A stretch of DNA of 64,000 bases from Achatina immaculata (lineage: Eukaryota > Mollusca > Gastropoda > Stylommatophora > Achatinidae), in NCBI GenBank assembly GCA_009760885.1, contig CM019693.1, positions 50,423,853 through 50,487,852 of the forward strand, read 5' to 3'. Below the pieces are notes generated by a model, which saw only the letters and a list, made by a program, of their open reading frames with translations, searched no databases and was not told where the DNA came from. This document shows, piece by piece, positions 44,066 through 54,494 of the stretch (position 1 is its first letter; every line of letters begins with the position of its first letter). Made by a program: the position numbers and the translations under genes.

Positions 44066-44965
44066 ATGCCTAAAGTTCTGCAGGATTTCAGAGCTCGCTG
44101 TGGTAAGGTGCCACAAGCAGAGGCAACTTGTTGATGTGGGAGAAAGAAAGATTTCAGCACGGAGTGTGTTAAATGTGGGAGAAAGAAAGCTTTCAACATT
44201 TGATGTGTTAAATGTGGGAGAAAGAAAGCTTTCAGCACGGAGTGTGTTAAATGTGGGAGAAAGACAGTTTTCAACATTTGATGTGTTAAATGTGGGAGAA
44301 AGAAAGCTTTCAGCACGGAGTGTGTTAAATGTGGGAGAAAGAAAGCTTTCAACATTTGATGTGTTAAATGTGGGAGAAAGAAAGCTTTCAACATTTGATG
44401 TGTTAAATGTGGGAGAAAGAAAGCTTTCAGCACGGAGTGTGTTAAATGTGGGAGAAAGAAAGCTTTCAACATTTGATGTGTTAAATGTGGGAGAAAGAAA
44501 GCTTTCAGCACGGAGTGTGTTAAATGTGGGAGAAAGAAAGCTTTCAGCACGGAGTGTGTTAAATGTGGGAGAAAGAAAGCTTTCAGCACGGAGTGTGTTA
44601 AAGACGCTCAGCACAGCGGAAGAGCCAGAAACGTGTGCAGCCGCTGTCGAGTCAGAGTTTCGGTGGTCAGAAACGTGCAGGCGTGTAGCAAGTGCCAGGA
44701 TAAATGTTGCGTGACCAGGTGAGAAAAGACCCTTCTAGTCTGTGACCACCAGCAAATGAGCGACATAGATGTAGACAGGTGCCAGATCTGTGTTATTTTT
44801 TCCTATAAACATTTCCATCACGTGCTAGGTAAAAGGAAGTGCTCTATGCTGACTTGTGCACCACTCTCAGAAGCTCATGAAATCAGAATCTTCTGGGCTG
44901 AGGAGAATCTGCACTTTTATCAAGAAAACGAACACAATCGATCTTCTGTGAAGATATGGGCTTAG
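44066..44965 (+). CDS. Doubtful cysteine-rich frame with TGA-only interruptions
   Basis: From ATG 44066 to TAG 44963 one frame holds 300 codons whose only stops are seven TGA: at 44132, five inside the 39-bp array, and at 44720. It reads MPKVLQDFRARCGKVPQAEA, then repeats CVKCGRKKAFSTE / CVKCGRKKAFNI(TGA), then RNVCSRCRVRVSVVRNVQAC, SKCQDKCC, and after 44722 DVDRCQICVIFSYKHFHHVL and KRKCSMLTCAPLSEAHEI. The CxxC patterning is noteworthy. A GTGAGA donor-like site coincides with the last TGA. A different frame, 43860-44714, is fully open for 284 codons but less cysteine-patterned. Neither matches a family I know; upstream GC-rich sequence with AAGATGGCGG near 43982 could mark a transcription start. 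Confidence 0.2.
44134..44601. repeat. 39-bp minisatellite, 12 copies, two variant types
   Basis: The unit is ATGTGGGAGAAAGAAAGCTT then TCAGCACGGAGTGTGTTAA, alternating irregularly with a TCAACATTTGATGTG variant. The period divisible by three opens several frames on both strands. Confidence 0.97.
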
Positions 44966-45202
44966 GTTCATATTTCTTTAAAGAGTCCGTAAATCAATTG
45001 TCATATCTTTACATGTTGAATTCTTGGTTATGTCCGAAAGCTGCAGTCGGCCGTCATCATGATTGTGGGCCGCACGCCTTGCAGTTCTCCTGGTGACTGG
45101 CTGGACCAGACATTTTCACGTCGTTGGACTGAACGCGAAACTGAACAGTCACCTGCCTTGACCACCACGTAGCTCAGACCTCACCTTACCATGCTTCATT
45201 AA

Positions 45203-45480
45203 GGAGATTGATTGATTGATTGATCGATCTTTATTTTCAAAGGGTTTAGAATTGGGCACGCAGGCTCATATCACATTCTATTCCTTATCATACAGCTATC
45301 ACTCTATTCCAGATATTCTACAAATATGCTGTTGCAGACATTCTACAAATATGCTGTTCCAGATATTCTACAAATATACTGTTCCAGAAATTCTACAAAT
45401 ATGCTGTTCCAGAAATTCTACAAATATGCTGTTCCAGATATTCTACAAATATACTGTTCTAGACATTCTGTAGCACAGTC
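45203..45480 (-). mobile_element. L2/CR1-like LINE 3' end with (AATC)n tail
   Basis: On the minus strand the end reads TGCCCAATTCT, CCCTTTGAAAATAAAGATCG and ATCAATCAATCAATC, matching the 3' end at 58150-58271. The 24-bp array at 45305-45472 is an expansion of its 3'UTR. Confidence 0.85.
45305..45472 (-). repeat. 24-bp minisatellite from the L2-like 3'UTR, about 7 copies
   Basis: Units read ATTCTACAAATATGCTGTTC then CAGA on the plus strand. The single-copy source (GAACAGCATATTTGTAGAAT then GTCTGG) is present in the unexpanded LINE end near 58150-58170. Confidence 0.88.
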
Positions 45481-45487
45481 CCTCGTA

Positions 45488-45640
45488 ACTACGATTATGA
45501 GTATGATTATGAATATGATTTTGAATGTGATTATGAATCTGATTTTAATTTTGAATGTGATAATGAGTATGATTATGAATATGATTTTGAATGTGATTAT
45601 GACTATTATTGTAAATATGATTATGAATATTTTGTAGGAA
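45488..45640. repeat. 12-bp-type degenerate repeat
   Basis: Loose repeats of GATTATGAATAT / GATTTTGAATGT. Confidence 0.85.
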
Positions 45641-46044
45641 AAATATTAACATCGAATAGCAACATAAAAATAGGTAGGAAATGTAGAGAAAGGTACAAAA
45701 CAAACTTCCATAACACTAGCACGACATGACGCTGAAAAAGGTAAACAGAGGAAACAGACAGGCTGAAAAGGCAGACACAATGACGCTGAGATAAAATAAA
45801 TACTAAGGAAGGACGCCGCCTGAAAGTGGGATGGTCCAATGATAACAAGGCAATGCACCGCAAACAACTATCCCGAGGTGGAAAAACAGACATTGAAACC
45901 AGATGGATTTAGGAAGGGCCAAAAGTCTACGAAATGGCATACCAATTAAATAAACGGACTAACCATCAGTAAATACAGCACAGGATGCCCCAGGCAAAAA
46001 GGGGTGGATACTAGACAACGCTAACCTGATAGGTTATGAAGTGA

Positions 46045-46150
46045 GAACCAATCGGGACGCTCATAGGAACCAGTGGACATCTAGAGGCGGAGCCAAAATA
46101 CCTATTGGTCAACCTTCAGATCGGACTTCAGCATAAAAAGGTGGGTTAGA
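46045..46150 (+). promoter_or_regulatory. Promoter-like segment: two CCAAT boxes and a TATA-like box
   Basis: CCAAT at 46048-46052, ATTGG (inverted CCAAT) at 46104-46108, and ATAAAAAG at 46133-46140. The spacing is that of a polymerase II core promoter, as in the U3 part of an LTR. No coding retroelement was found beside it. The flanks 45641-46044 and 46151-46517 hold no recognised gene; the latter is purine-rich with poly-C (46170-46181) and poly-G (46217-46226) tracts and a 98-codon Arg/Lys-rich frame at 46226-46522. Confidence 0.35.
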
Positions 46151-46517
46151 CCAGTCGAAAGAGAAATGACCCCCCCCCCCCAAGAAGATGAAGTTCAAAG
46201 GCTAGAAGGCAAGTGAGGGGGGGGGGTGATCGTCAGAACAAGGACGGTCAAGAAAGCGGAGACCGGTCAGGACCGCAAGAAGGATGGTCAACGCGACGTA
46301 GACAGTCAAGAGAGAAAGAGAAGGTCCGACCAAAACAGTCGAGAAACCATCAGTCAAGAAAAGGAAGTTCAGAGAAGTGGCAAGAGGACCCCATCTGGAC
46401 AGTACTCAATGAGTGAAGACATCAGAGGCTATACGACGAAGACAGTCAATACTACGATCTTTAGACACTCAGACTTAGACACAGATAATCGGAGACCAAG
46501 AGAATCGGGCGCCGGGA

Positions 46518-47345
46518 CGTAGGTGGATGTGTAGAAGTGATGAACTTACAAGCTAGGGGGACCAGTAGGTAGATGTGTAGAAGTGATGAACTTACAGGCT
46601 AGGGGGACCAGTAGGTAGATGTGTAGAAGTGATGAACTTACAAGCTAGGGGGACCAGTAGGTGGATGTGTAGAAGTGATGAACTTACAAGCTAGGGGGAC
46701 CAGTAGGTAGATGTGTAGAAGTGATATAACTTGCAGGCCAGGGGGACCAGTAGGTAGATGTGTAGAAGTGATATAACTTACAGGCTAGGGGGACCAGTAG
46801 GTAGATGTGTAGAAGTGATATAACTTACAAGCTAGGGGGACCAGTAGGTAGATGTGTAGAAGTGATGAACTTACAAGCTAGGGGGACCAGTAGGTGGATG
46901 TGTAGAAGTGATGAACTTGCAGGCCAGGGGGACCAGTAGGTAGATGTGTAGAAGTGATGAACTTACAAGCTAGGGAGACCAGTAGGTAGATGTGTAGAAG
47001 TGATGAACTTACAAGCTAGGGGGACCAGTAGGTAGATGTGTAGAAGTGATGAACTTACAAGCTAGGGGGACCAGTAGGTAGATGTGTAGAAGTGATGAAC
47101 TTACAAGCTAGGGAGACCAGTAGGTAGATGTGTAGAAGTGATGAACTTACAAGCTAGGGGGACCAGTAGGTAGATGTGTAGAAGTGATGAACTTACAAGC
47201 TAGGGAGACCAGTAGGTAGATGTGTAGAAGTGATGAACTTACAAGCTAGGGAGACCAGTAGGTAGATGTGTAGAAGTGATGAACTTACAAGCTAGGGGGA
47301 CCAGTAGGTAGATGTGTAGAAGTGATGAACTTACAAGCTGGGGGG
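46518..47345. repeat. 46-bp minisatellite, 18 copies
   Basis: The unit contains GTAGATGTGTAGAAGTGATG, AACTTACAAGCTAGGGGGAC and CAGTAG. Copies are very homogeneous. The sequence at 47346-47690 beyond it is unrecognised. Confidence 0.97.
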
Positions 47346-48414
47346 GAACCAGTGAATAGACGTCAAATGCTTGTCAATCGTGCTTCAGATACTTATTAAA
47401 GACGATATTCTGTTGTTAATGGCTTTTCTTGTGAAGTGTCTGATGAAATCTTCTACCTCATGCTACAAGAGTTATTGATCTAGGAGTGTAAATAAATTAT
47501 TCATTTATCATGTCGGACGAAGAGACTTCCTCATATCAGAGCATTTGTGTAAGACGTCCTGTCTTCGTGGCAAAATGTTTTCTTCATCCTGGACAGTGAA
47601 GTGCCCAGTATGTGCATTATGTTTATTGTGTGAGCACGTTTAAAGAGTGACAGGATTAATAATAGGGCAACACTAAATATTTCGCAATATAACAATATTA
47701 TAATTCTACAAATATGCTGCGCATATCACAAACACAACTAACATTGAAAGACAGGGAAACATACAATAAAATAAAACACAACATTTATGTTTCCTTCTTA
47801 TCCATCCACTCAGTACTTCTGTCTTGTTGCTATGAGAATTGAGTTTGTTTTATCGGTATTTATGACCATGCCATTGTTGTTGCTCTTTTTAATTACATTG
47901 TTTTACTCGACCTGAAGAGTTGATTCTAAGTTAGTACAGCCGTCGTCACTGATGTAGACTGTGCAATCATCAGCAAAAAGGTCACAAGAAAAGCAGATGA
48001 TCATTGATATAGACATCAAAGAGCAACGGACCTAGAACAGAATCTTGTGGAAGGCCATTGTCAACCTCATATGAGTTTGATGGAAAGCTGTTGAAGAATT
48101 CTACCTGTTGTATATCTGAAAGAAATTATGCAATTAATTTTACTAGGTCAGGACTTTATTTTTTTACAAGAATATCATGGTCAATCGTATCAAATGCCTT
48201 TTTAAAGTCGACAAGATAGCACCACATACTCTGTCCTCATTTATGTTTACTAACCAGTTTTCTGTCATTTTGGTGAGAGCTGTGTGGCAGGAATGATTGG
48301 GTCTAAAGCCTGACTGACTTCTGTGAGTAAATTGTTCTCTTGCATGTGTCATAGAGTTATTTTGTGTATGTGTTTTTCACGTTGTTTTGAAAATGAAGAT
48401 AGTATCGATAATGG

Positions 48415-48760
48415 TCTCTAGTTGGTAAGATTGCTGGACTAGCCACATATTGATCTATAGTTGATAAGATTGCTGGGTGACCCACATATTGGTATATAGT
48501 TGGTAAGATTGCTGAGTGACCCACATATTGGTCTATAGTTGATAAGATTGCTGGGTGAGCCACATATTGGTCTATAGTTGATAAGATTGCTGGACGAGCC
48601 ACATATTGGTCTATAGTTGGTAAGATTACTGGACGAGCCATATATTGGTCTATGGTTGGTAAGATTGCTGAGTGAGCCACATTGGTCTATAGTTGGTAAG
48701 ATTGCTGAGTGAGCCAGATAATGGTCTGTAGTTGGTAAGATTGCTGAAAGAGCCAGATTT
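48415..48760 (-). repeat. 39-bp minisatellite from the RT SNLTNYRP motif, 8-9 copies
   Basis: On the minus strand each 13-codon unit reads SNLTNYRPICGSP or a close variant, copied from the LINE RT segment that normally reads SNLTNYRPIS once. Flanking LINE sequence is present on both sides. Confidence 0.9.
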
Positions 48761-48899
48761 AAAGAGAGGATGCACTTGAGCAGTTTTGAAAGCCTCTGTG
48801 AAATAACATTTTTTTCTGTGCACATGTTGTAAACATATGCTAGTGTATGTGAAATGACAGTTGGTGCACAACTTAAAAATGTATTGCTAATTTCATCAA

Positions 48900-49058
48900 A
48901 GATAGGAAGACCAAAAAGAAGATGGCTGCAAGACATCGTTGACGATCTGCAGATGGATGCAGCAGCGGCAGGCCATCTTGCTCACAACCGAGAGGCCTAC
49001 AGGAGTGCTGTTTGGAAGGCAAAGTTCCGCAAGGGACATGCAAAGGAATGAATGAATG
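48900..49058 (+). mobile_element. RTE-B LINE 3' end nested in the L2-like LINE
   Basis: It encodes RRWLQDIVDDLQMDAAAAGH, LAHNREAYRSAVWKAKFRKG and HAKE, then AATGAATGAATG. TCATCAA at 48893-48899 and 49059-49065 is the target duplication. Excising the insert plus one copy restores STAGLDEISNTFLS in the host LINE. Confidence 0.9.
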
Positions 49059-49726
49059 TCATCAAGCCCAGCTGTACTGTTTTTCTTCAAGGATAGAATA
49101 TAATAGTAAACTTCACTGAATGTTAAGAATGGAATGTGTAAATGTTTAAGTTTAGTGCATCTACTAACAAGGAATGTTTGTAGTTCATGTAAGTCACTTT
49201 CAGCAGCTGGTATTGAAGATTTTAGAACATTGATTTCTTCCCTGAAATTACTACAAAAATCTGTGCTAATCTATGCAGGATTATTGGCTTGAAAATCAGT
49301 CTTTTCTTTTATTTGATAGGGTACTTATGGCTTTCCACATTGACTTACTTTCTGATTTATTCTGTACTAGATTCCTAAAATAATGTTTTCTCTTGTCTTA
49401 TGAAATCTTGAACTTTGTTCTTGAGTGAACGATAAAAATGAAGTCATTTCGTGCGTCGGTCACGCTCTCTCATGACATGCAATATTTCAGCTGTTTTCTA
49501 AGGTGACTTCGTCTAGTGTTTTACTCTCACTCTTTCATGGGGGCATGTTTGTCTAATATATCTCTGAAGATCTTTAGCCAATATTCTATTGCCTCATCAG
49601 GGTCAGTTATTTGGTACACGTATGTAAGAAAAGATGCTTGCAAATATTTAAGAATAGTTCTAGGTGTAACTTTTTTTCAAACTTCTAAATTTCATACTGT
49701 GCGTTTGTGTTTTGGAACTTTGTACC

Positions 49727-49981
49727 CCTTTCCTGTCCACGTACAGCAGACTGGGCAATGATCACTTAACTTTCCTGTCCACGTACAGCAGACTGGGTAA
49801 TGATCACTTAACTTTCCTGTCCACGTACAGCAGACTGGGTAATGATCACTTAACTTTCCTGTCCACGTACAGCAGACTAGGTAATGATCACTTAACTTTC
49901 CTGTCCACGTACAGCAGACTGGGTAATGATCACTTAACTTTCCTGTCCACGTACAGCAGACTAGGTAATGATCACTTAACG
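49727..49981 (-). repeat. 42-bp minisatellite from the endonuclease SDHYPV motif, 6 copies
   Basis: On the minus strand each unit encodes SDHYPVCCTWTGKL, the end of the LINE endonuclease domain with its catalytic Ser-Asp-His. Single-copy LINE sequence continues on both sides. Confidence 0.92.
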
Positions 49982-50640
49982 AAGTATGAGGGATGTTACA
50001 TTCAATGATGTATTCTGAGTGGGCAACATATGTATCAGTGTGGATGATACTTCTGTTACTCTGGTAGGTTTAGTGACAATTTGGGAAAAAATTATAGGAT
50101 AATAATTGGATTTGATTGTGTTAGATCTATGTTGAAATCTCCAAAAATGATAATATCTCTGAACTTAAAGGTTGAAACCTCATCCATTATAGTCGTGAAG
50201 TGATCATACCACAGGGATGATGCGATTGGATTACGGTACAAAACTCCAATAATTAATGGACTCTGGTTTGTCACTTTAACTTTCACCCAAACAAACTCTA
50301 ACCTCTGATAATTCGAGGTCTTCTCTACGACTAAACTGGATAGTTGTGGAGACATACATTACTAGACCTGTTTCTAATCTCCTGGTTGGGTCACGACGGA
50401 TCAGGTTAAAACCGTTAATTCTAATATCTTCATCGGTTATGTTCCTATTTAAACGGCTTTCAGAGAAGCCAAAAATATGGACATTTTGATGTAATATGTG
50501 TGTTACTTCAGGAATTTTACAGAATAGGTGATATACATTCAGATGGCCTACTCGAAGTCCTTGGTTATGTAACCACGAGTCGGTATTGGGGGTAGGGGTC
50601 ATTTTATATTCTTTCTGCTATTATTGGTTTGAAAATATTG

Positions 50641-51025
50641 CCTATAAATACACTTGCTGCTGAAGTAAATAAACTTTTAAAATTGTACCTATAATTACAT
50701 TCACTATTGAAGTAAATAAACGTTTAGATATTATATACAGACACGCTTTAAACAGAAAGTGTGACAGTAGGTTGCCATCTGAGCTGTTTTCTTCCAACAA
50801 TAATTTAAAAGTTGCTGATTGCGCTATTTTCTTTAAGCATTGATTTAAAGGTTGCTGTCTGAGCAAATACTCTGCGAAACTAAAGAGAAAACATGGCGGT
50901 GTATTCGCCTCTGTAGAGGGCAGGACCTGTTATGTGGCATGTAACAGTTATATTCATAAATGTAACATTACAATAATCACATTACACACAACACATAACA
51001 CCACGTGTAGTGGAATTTTACTCCA
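50641..51025. other. Unique spacer
   Basis: No gene recognised. A GC-richer patch with AAACATGGCGG lies near 50888. Confidence 0.3.
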
Positions 51026-51345
51026 ACCCTATATGCAGCAAACATTTCCCCCCTACCCTCTGCCCTGTACAACCCTATATGCAGCAAACATTTCCCCCTT
51101 ACCCCCTGCCCTGTACAACCCTATATGCAGCAAACATTTCCCCCCTACCCTCTGCCCTGTACAACCCTATATGCAGCAAACATTTCCCCCCTACCCTCTG
51201 CCCTGTACAACCCTATATGCAGCAAACATTTCCCCCCTACCCTCTGCCCTGTACAACCCTATATGCAGCAAACATTTCCCCCCTACCCTCTGCCCTGTAC
51301 AACCCTATATGCAGCAAACATTTCATCCGTACCCTCTGCCCTGTA
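51026..51345. repeat. 46-bp minisatellite, 7 copies
   Basis: The unit contains CCCTATATGCAGCAAACATT, TCCCCCCTACCCTCTGCCCT and GTACAA. Confidence 0.96.
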
Positions 51346-51379
51346 GTACTCTATGAACAAACTAGTCAGGAAATTTATT

Positions 51380-51756
51380 TTCAAGAAATTAAAACATAAA
51401 ATATAAAACACTAAAACAAGACCAGAAATCATGTGGCATCTCATTACAAGACATTCTACATAAAATACTAATACAAGACAATAAATGAGACAACATCTCA
51501 CTACAAGACATTCTGTATAAAACACTACTACAAGACAAGAAATGAGGCAGAAAATCACTACAAGAAATTCTATAAAAATCACTGATACAAGACAAGAAAT
51601 GATGTGGCATCTCACTACAAGACAGTCGAAATAAAACACTAATAAAAGACAAGAAATAAAGCGGAATATCACTATACGACATTCTGCATAAAACACTAAT
51701 ACAAGAAAGGAAGGGGGCAGCATCTCACTACAAGACATTCTACATAAAATACTACT
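51380..51756. repeat. 57-60-bp minisatellite, segment 1
   Basis: Units with ACTAATACAAGACAAGAAAT and CATCTCACTACAAGACATTC. It continues at 53074 after an RTE-B insertion. Confidence 0.93.
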
Positions 51757-53073
51757 CATTCATTGATTCATTTGCATGTCCCTTGCGGAACTTTGCCTCC
51801 CAAACAGCACTCCTGTAGGCCTCTCGGTTGTGAGCAAGATGGCCTGCTGCTGTTGCATCCATTTCCAGATCGTCAACGATGTCTTGCAGCCATCTTCGTC
51901 TTGGTCTTCCTCTTTTTCTTTTTCCCATTATGTATCCTTCCAATACGGTCTTCTCTAAATTATCATGACGTTTAATGTGTCCAAAATATTTCAGTTTTCT
52001 CTCTTTAATCCTCCTCACTAGCCAGCCTTCTTCAATATTAAGCTCTTGTAGTATAGATATATTTGTTCTTTTTTGTGACCACGATATTTGGAGAACTCTT
52101 CTGTAGCATTTACATTCAAAGGCATTTATGTGTTTCTCAGCTGTTTTGTTAAGTGTCCAGGTCTCACAGGCATATGTTGCTATGGGAAAGATGCATGCCC
52201 TTAAAAATCTTATTTTTGTGGTTCTGTCTGCTCCTCTCCACAGATTCTTTATTTGTTTTACTTTCTGAAGAGCGATAGATGTCCTCCTTTTAATTTCCCT
52301 CATTGTATCTCCATTATTAGTTAGTAGTGATCCAAGATATTCAAAACTCTCCACTTCTTCCAGTTTTTCCTCATTGATACATATTTCAGTTGCCTTGGTT
52401 GTTTTGTCAGTTGTCATCAATTTAGTTTTCTTTGCATTAAGATAGAGGTTCTGCTCTTCGCTGGTCTTGCGGACTGACATAATTAGTTTTTCCATTCCTT
52501 TTTGTGTTGTGGACAGCAATACTGTGTCATCAGCATATCTAATCTCTGGTATTTCATAACCTCCAACTGTTATGGCATCGTAATATTCTTTGTCTACATC
52601 TTCTCTAACATTCCTCATTATATTTTCAGTATACACGTTAAATAAGTAGGGTGACAATATGCACCCCTGACGGACCCCTTGTTTTATGTCAAACCAAGTT
52701 GTTGTTTCACCATTTATTCTTACTGCTGCTTGTTGGTCTAGATACAGCAGTGATGTTAATTGTATCAAATGTGTTGGAAATCCCATTTTTTCCATTATTT
52801 CCCAAAGTTTCTGGTGTTGTACACAATCAAATGCCTTTGAGTAGTCTATAAAGGATAAATATAGATTCACATTAAACTCTCTGCATTTCTCTATTATTAA
52901 TCTTAGATTGAATATATGATCTCTTGATCCTCTTCCTTGCCTGAAACCAGCTTGGACCATACTGACTTCTTCTGTTTTCTTTCGAAGTCTACCCATTATG
53001 ATTTTTAACAGAATTTTACTGGCATGACTAATCAGGGCAACAGTTCTGTAGTTGGTGCATAATTTCAGGTTAC
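51757..53073 (-). mobile_element. RTE-B LINE, young 5'-truncated copy with intact RT reading frame
   Basis: On the minus strand one frame is open from the truncation point at 53073 to the stop at 51752-51754, about 440 codons. RT: NYRTVALISHASKILLKIIM, FIDYSKAFDCVQHQKLWEIM (motif A Asp intact), DIKQGVRQGCILSPYLFNVY, EIRYADDTVLLS (YADD intact), NAKKTKLMTTDKT. C-terminus: YACETWTLNKTAEKHI, LKYFGHIKRHDNLEK, RGRPRRRWLQDIVDDLEMDA, EAKFRKGHANESMNE. The endonuclease half is missing, so it cannot move alone. TAAAATACTACT flanks it at 51745-51756 and 53074-53085. It is the reference copy for RTE-B in this window. Confidence 0.94.
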
Positions 53074-54490
53074 TAAAATACTACTACAAGTCAAGAAATT
53101 AGGCGTCATCTCACTACAAGACATTCTATAAAAAATACTACTACAAGTCAAGAAATTAGGCGTCATCTCACTACAAGACATTCTATAAAAAATACTACTA
53201 CAAGTCAAGAAATTAGGCGTCATCTCACTACAAGACATTCTATAAAAAATACTACTACAAGACAAGAAATTAGGCGTCATCTCACTACAGGACATTCTCC
53301 ATAAAACACTACTACAAGACAAGAAATTAGGCGTCATCTCACTACAGGACATTCTATATAAAATACTACTACAAGACAAGAAATTAGGCGTCATTTCACT
53401 ACAGGACATTCTATATAAAATACTACTACAAGTCAAGAAATTAGGCGTCATTTCACTACAGGACATTCTATATAAAACACTACTACAAGACAAGAAATTA
53501 GGCGTCATCTCACTACAGGACATTCTATATAAAATACTACTACAAGACAAGAAATTAAGGCGTCATCTCACTATATGACATTCTCCATAAAACACTACTA
53601 CAAGACAAGAAATAAGGCGTCATCTCACTATAGGACATTCTCCATAAAACACTACTATAGGACAAGAAATAAGGCGTCATCTCACTACAGGACATTCTGC
53701 ATAAGACACTACTACAAGACAAAAATTGGGACAGCATCTCACTACATGACATTTTACATTAAACAATACTACAAGACAAGACATAAGGCGTCATCTCACT
53801 ACAAGACATTCTAGATAAATCACTAATACAAGACAAGAAATAAGGCAGCAAATAAGACATTCTACATAAAACAGTAATACACGTGAAGAAATCAAGAGGC
53901 ATCTAACTTCAAGACATACTACATAAAACACTAATTCAAGACAAGAAATAAAGAGGCATCTAACTTCAAGATTTTCTACAGAAAACTCTAATGAAAACAA
54001 CAAATGAGGCAGAATCTCACTATAAGACATTCTACATAAATCACTAATACAAATCAAGTAATGAGGCGGTTTCTCCGTACAAGACGTTAAACATAAAACA
54101 TTAATACAAGACAAGAAATGGGGCAGTGTCTCACTACAGGACATTCTGCATCAAATACTAATACAAGACAAGAAAAGAGGCAGCATCTCCTACAAGGCAT
54201 TCAATATAAAACACTAATAAAAGACAAGAAATCACGCGGCTTCTCACTTAAAGACATTCAACATAAAACATTAATAGAAGACAAAAAGACAGAATCTCCG
54301 AACAAATCTTTCCACATACAACACTATGATAAGATGAGACATCAGCCCGCATCTCACTACAGGACATTCTACATAAATCACTAACACAAGACAAGAAATC
54401 AGGAGTCAACTCATTACTAGACATTGTATGTAAAACACTAACACAAGACGAGACACCAGCACGTATCTCACTACCAAACATTCTATATAC
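53074..54490. repeat. 57-60-bp minisatellite, segment 2
   Basis: The left part has homogeneous 57-60-bp units (AAATACTACTACAAGACAAG, AAATTAGGCGTCATCTCACT); the right part from about 53700 is diverged, with indels. Confidence 0.95.
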
Positions 54491-54494
54491 AACT

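Larger units (their letters stand above)
47695..50640 (-). mobile_element. L2/CR1-like LINE, degenerate, with two internal expansions and a nested RTE-B
   Basis: Minus strand from 50602: endonuclease LRVGHLNVYHLFCKIPEVTH, IFGFSESRLNRNI, then VEFVWVKVKVTN-like (FVWVKVKVTNQSPLIIGVLY) and DIIIFGDFNIDL. SLSDHYPVCCTWTGK follows, with the motif repeated, then TDPDEAIEYWLKIFRDILD. RT: KKNSTAGLDEISNTFLS (restored by removing the nested insert), FTEAFKTAQVHPLFKSG, SNLTNYRP repeated, QSGFRPNHSCHTALTKM, ADDCTVYISDDG. The 3' end near 47695-47750 matches the L2-like 3'UTR. The RT C-terminal part is deleted. Frameshifts and stops make it dead. Class assigned by motif style, so clade is uncertain. Confidence 0.85.

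Noticed and set aside
43942..44614. Two 215-codon minus-strand frames over the 39-bp array
   Set aside because: Array period is divisible by three; flanks show no splice or coding support on this strand.
44712..44752. A 30-40-nt intron removing the TGA at 44720
   Set aside because: Donor-like GTGAGA and an acceptor-like CCACCAG exist, but an intron this short is not credible without transcript evidence.
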